Source: Acidithiobacillus ferrooxidans ATCC 23270
GTDB lineage: Bacteria > Pseudomonadota > Gammaproteobacteria > Acidithiobacillales > Acidithiobacillaceae
NCBI RefSeq assembly: GCF_000021485.1
Contig: NC_011761.1
Location: 774,001-838,000, forward strand
Direction of reading: 5' to 3'
Length of the DNA: 64,000 bases
Made by a program: the position numbers and the translations under genes. The notes beneath the pieces were generated by a model. That model ran no database searches. It saw only the letters and a list, made by a program, of their open reading frames with translations, and was not told the origin of the DNA. Shown piece by piece: positions 58,835 to 64,000 of the stretch. How positions within the stretch are numbered: position 1 is the stretch's first letter; every line of letters begins with the position of its first letter.

Positions 58835-59437
58835 CTATCGCCGTCCTTCCCGGTCTTGGGAATGACCTGTAGGGGCGGTCAGCCGTTGCAGCAGAGCGGC
58901 CAGCGCAGCGCTGAACATACCGATCAGGGCGCCGCCAAGCACATCGGCGGGGAAATGTGCGCCGACCGCCATGCGTGACCATGCCACCAGCACCGCATAC
59001 ACCGCAGCGGGTATCCACAGGATTTTGGAGGCCTTTCCCAGGAGCAGGCTGCCGACGAGCAGAAAGGCCATTGCCGCATGGCCGGAGGGAAAGCTGTGCC
59101 AATATTCCGGCCTTCCCACCACATGTACCGACAGAGACCCAAGTGCAACCACGGGGCGGGGATAAGCGAGCCCTGATTTGAGCGCCACGACGATCAGCCA
59201 CACGGCCAACTCACCGACGGCGAAATCCCAGACAACAGCAAAGGGCAGCGTCAGGGGCCTTAGCCGGAAGATCACCACGAGCAGGGCCATCCAGACGGGA
59301 AAATAAGCAGGCTGGGCAACCCACGATACCATCTCCATGGCCGCTGAAAGCATCGGCGTATCACTCAGGTGATTCACCGCCAGAAAGATGCGGTCATTCC
59401 ACCCGTACCATGTATACCATTCCGGCTGCGGGAGCAT
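58835..59437 (-). CDS. PAP2-superfamily membrane phosphatase
   Basis: 200 aa with about six membrane segments. The three acid-phosphatase motifs are complete: KSGLAYPRP (KxxxxxxRP), the PSGH of SFPSGHAAMAFLLV, and SRMAVGAHFPADVLGGA (SRxxxxxHxxxD). Likely dephosphorylates undecaprenyl pyrophosphate or another lipid phosphate at the outer face of the inner membrane. ATG 59437 is 12 bp past the DUF4337 stop; a TTG at 59476 would overlap that gene. Confidence 0.88.
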   Translation of the reverse strand: MLPQPEWYTWYGWNDRIFLAVNHLSDTPMLSAAMEMVSWVAQPAYFPVWMALLVVIFRLRPLTLPFAVVWDFAVGELAVWLIVVALKSGLAYPRPVVALGSLSVHVVGRPEYWHSFPSGHAAMAFLLVGSLLLGKASKILWIPAAVYAVLVAWSRMAVGAHFPADVLGGALIGMFSAALAALLQRLTAPTGHSQDREGRR

Positions 59438-59448
59438 CGTGGACAACG

Positions 59449-60027
59449 TCAGCTCATACCCAGGGCGACAAGCCAAAGTCCGACCCCGCCCAGAGCACTG
59501 AGCATGGCCATGCCGAAAAGCCAGACCCTTCCAGTCAAGGCCGTGATAGAGGCCAGTGAGATGGCGATTTGTAAAAAGATCATCGCAATGGCCATATCGT
59601 TATGTGGTTTGTTCAATTGCTCCGAACGCATATTGGCCGCTGTGGAAAGTTGCTCCAGTTGCCGGGCTTCGGCCTGAACGGTCTTTTTCTGGCCCGTATA
59701 TTTGATGATTTCCTTCTGGTAAGGCCCTGCCTGATTCTGCGGAGTCAGATCCACAGCCAGTTGCATGAGGTGCTCTTTGGTGCTGATGGCCTGGTAGTAG
59801 TTCCACTGGTCCGTCGCCTTGGCTTTCTCCAGCACCGCCTCGTTCTTGGCCAGCAACACCTCGTTCATCAGATGAGTCCCCTGATAACTGACAACCGCGC
59901 CGATGGTGGCCAGCAGCGCGGTGAAGATGGCCACCCACTGACTGAGGGAATGCTTGTGGGCGGGGGGTTCGGCAGCCACATGAGCGGCTTCTTCGTGCGG
60001 GGCATGGGTGTGCAGAGATTCGCTCAT
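59449..60027 (-). CDS. DUF4337-family membrane protein
   Basis: 192 aa. Polar His-rich N-terminus (HTHAPHEEAAHVAA), one membrane helix (WVAIFTALLATIGAVVSYQG), a helical domain (LAKNEAVLEKAKATDQWNYY; YTGQKKTVQAEARQLEQL), and one or two C-terminal membrane segments (IAMIFLQIAISLASITALTG, WLFGMAMLSALGGVGLWLVA). It matches DUF4337; function unknown. ATG 60027 has AAGGA upstream. Upstream of and probably cotranscribed with the PAP2 gene. Confidence 0.8.
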   Translation of the reverse strand: MSESLHTHAPHEEAAHVAAEPPAHKHSLSQWVAIFTALLATIGAVVSYQGTHLMNEVLLAKNEAVLEKAKATDQWNYYQAISTKEHLMQLAVDLTPQNQAGPYQKEIIKYTGQKKTVQAEARQLEQLSTAANMRSEQLNKPHNDMAIAMIFLQIAISLASITALTGRVWLFGMAMLSALGGVGLWLVALGMS

Positions 60028-60161
60028 GGATTTTGTCCTTTTCACTGGAATGGTTGGCGTAGGGAACCGGAAGGCCCTGCGGCGCCGCAATTATCCTCTA
60101 TCGCCGCAATTCTGCCTAGCAGTCACACGGCAGGCCCATATCTTCAGGAAACCTGCTCAGA

Positions 60162-60167
60162 TATAAT
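60162..60167 (+). promoter_or_regulatory. -10-like TATAAT upstream of kup remnant and NRAMP gene
   Basis: Perfect TATAAT at 60162-60167 with a weak -35 (TATCTT, 60139-60144, 17-bp spacing). It may be the surviving promoter of a lost kup gene, now able to drive the transporter at 60332. Confidence 0.3.
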
Positions 60168-60179
60168 CCGCGCAATTCT

Positions 60180-60248
60180 GTTATGTTCTTCGGGGATATC
60201 GGCACGAGCCCCCTTTATACCCTCAGCTCCGTCTTTTTCCTCCCTGGG
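60180..60248 (+). pseudogene. Fragment of Kup potassium transporter N-terminus
   Basis: In the frame of ATG 60183: MFFGDIGTSPLYTLSSVF, the GDIGTSPLYT signature that opens Kup-family K+ transporters. Only about 22 codons remain before the sequence diverges. The rest of the gene, about 600 codons, is gone. Confidence 0.65.
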
Positions 60249-60331
60249 CGACCTTGCCCATGGTGGTGATCTCGGGCATATTGACCTGACCGGTCGGCCA
60301 GCTTATAAAACGCCCACTCAGGAGGGGAACG

Positions 60332-61702
60332 ATGTCCGTCATACCAGAACTTCACGGAGCCTCCAGCGAGGCGGATGTGTTGCAGCAATTGCCCGAGGAC
60401 GTGCGGGAGCGCATCAAGGATCGCTGGCGGATTTATCAACTCCGCCATCATCCCTCCTGGTGGCGGAGGCTGACGCTGTTTTTGAGCCTGATCGGGCCGG
60501 GTATCCTGGTGATGATCGCCGACAACGATGCCGGAGGCGTGATTACCTATGCCCAGACCGGAGCGATGTATGGTATCGGTTTCTTCGTTCCCTTCCTGCT
60601 GCTCATGATCCCGGTGGCCTATGTGGTGCAGGAGATGACCGTGCGTCTTGGCGCGGTGACTCACCGGGGACATGCCGAGATGATCTGGGGGCGTTATGGC
60701 GCTTTCTGGGGGGTGTTTTCGCTGCTGGATCTGACGGTGGCGAATATCCTGACCCTGGTGACGGAGTTTATCGGTATCCGGGTCGGTATGAGCGTGTTTT
60801 CTGTGCCGCCGGTTCTTTCGGTCGCTGTGGCCTGGACCTTTCTCGCCGGGACCATGATCTTTCTGCATTATAACACCTGGGAGCGGCTGGCATTGTGGAT
60901 TGCCGCGGGCAATATCGTATTTGTGCCCCTGGCTATCGCGGCGCACCCGGACTGGGGCCAGGTTATTGCTGCGGTGGGCAACTGGCACATTCCGGTGGGG
61001 ACTGCGGTAGGCGCCTTTACCTATGTCGTACTCGCCAATCTCGGAACGACGATCGCGCCGTGGATGCTCTTTTTTCAGCAGTCCTCGGTGGTCGACAAGG
61101 GCCTTACGGTCAATGACATCCCCAGTGGCCAGGCCGATACCGCCTTCGGAAGCCTTTCCATGGGTATCATCGCCATTGCCATCGTCATTTTGACGGGTAC
61201 TCTGGCGTATGGGCACCTCAATACCGCCCAGTTTGACATCCAGGCGATCCTCCATCTGTTACGAGAGAGCAGCCTCGGTAGTGTCGGGACCGCATTGTTC
61301 GCTCTGGGCCTCGTCGAGTCGGGGCTGATTGCGGCCATTGCCATTACGGCAAGTACTTCCTGGGCGGTGGGCGAGGCACTCAAGCTGCCCCGAAGTCTGA
61401 ACCTTCGGCCGCAACGGGCCTTGCCCTTTTATCTGTCCGGTATCCTGAGCGCCGGGATGGCTGCTCTGGTGGTGCTGATTCCTCAAATCCCACTGGGTTT
61501 TCTGAACCTGACCGTACAGGTAATCGCTTCCATATTCATGCCTGCGGCGATGTTGTTTTTGCTCATGCTGCTGAATGATCGCGAGATCATGGGGAGCTAT
61601 GTGAACCGGCGCTGGCAAAATTATTCAGCATTCGCCATCGTTGGTTTCCTTATTCTGGCCAATGCCGTTTATGGCTATACCGTCGTCTTCCCGTCCGCCT
61701 GA
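60332..61702 (+). CDS. NRAMP-family metal transporter, atypical binding motifs
   Basis: 456 aa, about 11 membrane segments after a soluble N-terminus. The first helix carries DNDAGGVITYAQTGAMYG where classical MntH/NRAMP proteins have DPGN; helix 6 reads GTTIAPWMLFFQQSSVVDKG where the classical motif is MPH. The fold is clearly NRAMP (LSLIGPGILVMIA). The altered ligands suggest a different ion or mechanism, perhaps Mg2+ as in NRAMP-related transporters; this is inference. GGAGGGG precedes the ATG. A small membrane protein follows, 10 bp after the stop. Confidence 0.88.
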   Translation: MSVIPELHGASSEADVLQQLPEDVRERIKDRWRIYQLRHHPSWWRRLTLFLSLIGPGILVMIADNDAGGVITYAQTGAMYGIGFFVPFLLLMIPVAYVVQEMTVRLGAVTHRGHAEMIWGRYGAFWGVFSLLDLTVANILTLVTEFIGIRVGMSVFSVPPVLSVAVAWTFLAGTMIFLHYNTWERLALWIAAGNIVFVPLAIAAHPDWGQVIAAVGNWHIPVGTAVGAFTYVVLANLGTTIAPWMLFFQQSSVVDKGLTVNDIPSGQADTAFGSLSMGIIAIAIVILTGTLAYGHLNTAQFDIQAILHLLRESSLGSVGTALFALGLVESGLIAAIAITASTSWAVGEALKLPRSLNLRPQRALPFYLSGILSAGMAALVVLIPQIPLGFLNLTVQVIASIFMPAAMLFLLMLLNDREIMGSYVNRRWQNYSAFAIVGFLILANAVYGYTVVFPSA

Positions 61703-61712
61703 GGAGCTTTGT

Positions 61713-61913
61713 ATGCATTCTAAAGAAGACTTTCATTCCGCGGCGACACCGGAATTTCTGGCGTTTCTGGAAGATGAAGTCCATCAGGAGCCCAAACCGC
61801 TGACCCGTGCGCCGATCCGGGGATGGATACAGGTAGCCTTCTGGGGGCTGCGTATTTACATCGCGGTCATGCTGATCATGGTGGCCATCGGTTTTGCGCG
61901 TGGCATACATTGA
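61713..61913 (+). CDS. Small single-pass membrane protein linked to NRAMP transporter
   Basis: 66 aa: acidic N-terminus (FLAFLEDEVHQEPKPLTRAP) and one membrane helix (AFWGLRIYIAVMLIMVAIGF). Strong GAGGAG ribosome-binding site. Starts 10 bp after the transporter and ends over the start of the MFS gene. It may be an accessory subunit of the transporter. No family recognised. Confidence 0.7.
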   Translation: MHSKEDFHSAATPEFLAFLEDEVHQEPKPLTRAPIRGWIQVAFWGLRIYIAVMLIMVAIGFARGIH

Positions 61914-63373
61914 CATCCTCATCAACGCCCGTTTCCGCATCTACTTTTCGTCTGGACTGGCCGGCAAAAGTCATTTTCTTCGCCATCCTGTCGTCCATTT
62001 TTTTGGCGGCGATGGACCAGACCGTGGTCTCCACCGCCCTGCCGACCATCGCCCGCGATCTCCATGGCCTGGCCAAACTACCCTGGATCGTGACCGCTTA
62101 TCTGCTGACCTCCACCGTCTGTTTGCCGGTATACGGTAAACTGGGGGATCTTCTGGGGCGCAAGTATCTCCTGCAATCGGCAGTGTTGCTGTTTTTGGCA
62201 GGATCGGTTTTGTCCGGCCAGGCGCAAACCATTGACGAGCTGATGGTGTTCCGGGCCTTGCAGGGGATTGGCGGTGGCGGTTTGCTGGTGACCGCCATCG
62301 CCTCCATCTCGGACTTCATTCCCATCACCCAGCGCAGCCGTTATCAGGGGCTGGTGGGCGCCGCTTTTGGTCTCGCGACCTTGGTCGGGCCCTTTCTCGG
62401 TGGCTTTATCGTGGAGACCATGGGCTGGCGTTGGATATTCTATATCAATGTGCCCATCGGTATATTTTCCTTTTTCGTCATCGGCTTCGCCTTTCCCAGA
62501 CCGAAAACGGCCGAAAAGGTGCGGATGGATGTACCGGGAACGGTCCTGCTGACCACCAGCCTGAGCGCCCTGGTGTTATTTGCCAGCGTGTCCGGGACGG
62601 TGTTGCCCTGGGATTCCGCCGGACCATGGCTTCTTCTCGCCGCGGGGCTGAGCGCGTTCGGCGGATTTATACGGATCGAGCGGCATCATCCGGAACCTCT
62701 GTTGCCGCTCGCTTTTTTTCGTTTCAGAACTTTTTCGCTGAGTGTAATCATCTCTTTTTTTGTCGGGGTGGCGATGCTCGGTTCCGTCAGCTTTCTGCCC
62801 ATTTATTTGCAGGATGTGCGTGGTTTCTCGCCGACTGCCTCCGGTCTGGAACTGCTATTTTTGCTCCTGGGCATGTTGGCAATGTCGGTGCTGACCGGGC
62901 GCCGGATCAGCCGGACTCAGCGTTATCGGGAGTTTCCCATCGCCGGCGCCCTGCTCATCACCCTAGCGCTTGGGCTGCTTTCCATGCTCGGGCAGCATAC
63001 GCCCATGTGGCGCATCGACGCGGTACTGGTGCTGCTGGGACTGGGGCTGGGCACGACCATGCAGGTCTTGGTGCTCTCTGCCCAGCTTGCGGTGCCGCAC
63101 CGCCACCTGGGGGTGGCGACGTCAACCGTCACCCTGTTCCGTTCCATGGGCGGCACTCTGGGGGTTGCGGCTTTCGGCGCGGTGTTTTCTGCCTTTTTGG
63201 CGGGGGGATCTCACGGTTATGCCCAGGAGGGGGCGCCTGCCCTGATCGTCCAGACGCTGCATGCGGACTTTTTGATCGCAGCGCTGTTCAGCTTTGCCGC
63301 ATCGGTCTGTGCGTGGTTTTTGGAGGATATGCACGTGCTCGTCAAGCGCCGGGATGCCCTCGATCGAGGGTGA
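61910..63373 (+). CDS. DHA2-family MFS multidrug transporter
   Basis: 487-aa 14-span exporter. FLAAMDQTVVSTALPTIARD is the D1-type motif of the DHA2 family; LPVYGKLGDLLGRKYLL is motif A; LVGAAFGLATLVGPFLGGFI is motif C. A TTG start at 61910 overlapping the previous stop (TTGA) best fits the N-terminus; the frame stays open upstream but is antagonistic to the small gene. Its stop overlaps the hflD stop on the other strand (TGATCA). Confidence 0.9.
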   Translation: MTSSSTPVSASTFRLDWPAKVIFFAILSSIFLAAMDQTVVSTALPTIARDLHGLAKLPWIVTAYLLTSTVCLPVYGKLGDLLGRKYLLQSAVLLFLAGSVLSGQAQTIDELMVFRALQGIGGGGLLVTAIASISDFIPITQRSRYQGLVGAAFGLATLVGPFLGGFIVETMGWRWIFYINVPIGIFSFFVIGFAFPRPKTAEKVRMDVPGTVLLTTSLSALVLFASVSGTVLPWDSAGPWLLLAAGLSAFGGFIRIERHHPEPLLPLAFFRFRTFSLSVIISFFVGVAMLGSVSFLPIYLQDVRGFSPTASGLELLFLLLGMLAMSVLTGRRISRTQRYREFPIAGALLITLALGLLSMLGQHTPMWRIDAVLVLLGLGLGTTMQVLVLSAQLAVPHRHLGVATSTVTLFRSMGGTLGVAAFGAVFSAFLAGGSHGYAQEGAPALIVQTLHADFLIAALFSFAASVCAWFLEDMHVLVKRRDALDRG

Positions 63374-64000
63374 TCATCGAGTAAGCTGAGGATGGGTGGC
63401 GAGTAATTCTTCCGCTTCCTGACAGAGCGCGCGTCGCTCGAGAATGGTGGCGGGCAGACGGCCGCCCGCCTGCCGCCACAGAACGGCCGCACGGATGCCG
63501 CTGAGGAGGAGGGTGCGGATGCGTGCGGCATCGTCCGGGTCGCTCAGGAAACGGCTCTCTCCGCTGACGATGATGCGCGGGCGGAGAATGCCGATGGCCT
63601 CGGTGTACGTCTGGGCGAGCCCGGCAACGATGCTGCGCTGCATCGGATCAGCAAAGTGGGCGATCTGGCGTTGGGCCTGCTCGACGCCTTCCTGGACGCG
63701 CCGGGTGGCCGAGGCGTTTTTGAGGAGGCGCTTGCCGAGGGTGGTCAGCGCCATGCTGTAGCGCAGCAGTTCGGCCTCCCGGGCGTTGCCGGGGCCGCGT
63801 TGCAGCAGCGGGCAGAGCAGCGCCAGAGAGTGACGCAGGCTGTCGATATCGCCCAGGGCACGCAGGCTGTCCTTGCTGTCCAGCGCCAGAACGCTCCTGA
63901 TGCAGGTCTGCAGCAGGTCTCCGGGTTGTGCGCCATTACGCGCGATGTCTTGCACCAGCAGGGCGCTGCGCAGGACACCGGCGAGGCCCAGGGCGCGGTC
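63374..64000 (-). CDS. hflD: High-frequency lysogenisation protein HflD, 5'-truncated by window edge
   Basis: About 208 residues visible, reading DRALGLAGVLRSALLVQDIA onward to the C-terminus, with QTYTEAIGILRPRIIVSGES near the C-terminus as in the HflD/DUF489 family. The protein is peripheral to the inner membrane; in E. coli it binds phage lambda CII. The beginning lies past the right edge, where mnmA is usually found upstream. Confidence 0.92.
   Translation of the reverse strand, partial: DRALGLAGVLRSALLVQDIARNGAQPGDLLQTCIRSVLALDSKDSLRALGDIDSLRHSLALLCPLLQRGPGNAREAELLRYSMALTTLGKRLLKNASATRRVQEGVEQAQRQIAHFADPMQRSIVAGLAQTYTEAIGILRPRIIVSGESRFLSDPDDAARIRTLLLSGIRAAVLWRQAGGRLPATILERRALCQEAEELLATHPQLTR

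Noticed and set aside
60250-60331. Possible metal riboswitch before the NRAMP gene
   Set aside because: No yybP-ykoY or M-box core motifs and too little space for such a structure.

Overview
The window looks like the chromosome of an acidophilic chemolithotroph of the Acidithiobacillus group: proteobacterial gene orders are intact (pyrG-kdsA-eno-ftsB; gyrA-serC-serA-pheA-hisC-aroF-tyrA-aroA-cmk-rpsA-ihfB-lapB-pyrF; tig-clpP-clpX-lon-hupB) and the coding DNA is moderately GC-rich. The genus is inferred from gene content recalled from memory, not from a search.

Layout. 1-8.4 kb: pyrG (cut by the window edge), kdsA, eno, ftsB, efp, a DUF971 gene, uvrC, pgsA, tRNA-Gly, tRNA-Cys and an FNR/DNR-like regulator. 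8.4-11.8 kb: a leftward cluster of a single-domain globin, a 2Fe-2S/FAD reductase, an AIF-like FAD oxidoreductase and a DUF488 protein, preceded by an FNR-type box at exactly the class II promoter spacing. 11.8-17 kb: a tripartite EmrB/EmrA/outer-membrane-factor efflux operon with a divergent LysR regulator and a palindromic operator. 17-19 kb: small ORFs, a gutted group II intron and a YefM/YoeB toxin-antitoxin pair followed by an integron-type attC site. 19-21.8 kb: an Hsp20-Lon operon, carrying the first of two Lon genes in the window.

21.94-31.86 kb is a decayed genomic island in the 3' end of tRNA-Thr(CGT), bounded by a 24-bp perfect direct repeat. It holds a dead tyrosine integrase near the tRNA, an IS21 remnant, acetyltransferases (one with integron-cassette borders), a LysR/SDR/cupin/amine-oxidase cluster, a broken phzF, a broken MalY/PatB-type gene and a second toxin-antitoxin pair. 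Several of these genes carry clean internal deletions.

32-34.4 kb: rlmI-like methyltransferase and mtnA, divergent. 34.4-49.9 kb: a long rightward run from gyrA through serine, phenylalanine/tyrosine and histidine steps, the shikimate pathway, cmk, rpsA, ihfB, lapB and pyrF, with repeated stop/start overlaps, followed by pyrE. 50.6-57.1 kb: trigger factor, ClpP, ClpX, a second Lon, HU, tRNA-Val and tRNA-Asp. 57.2-64 kb: a PpiD-like chaperone with an apparent C-terminal frameshift, a PAP2 phosphatase, a DUF4337 membrane protein, a fragment of a Kup potassium transporter, an unusual NRAMP-family transporter with a small membrane partner, a DHA2 MFS pump and hflD (cut by the right edge).
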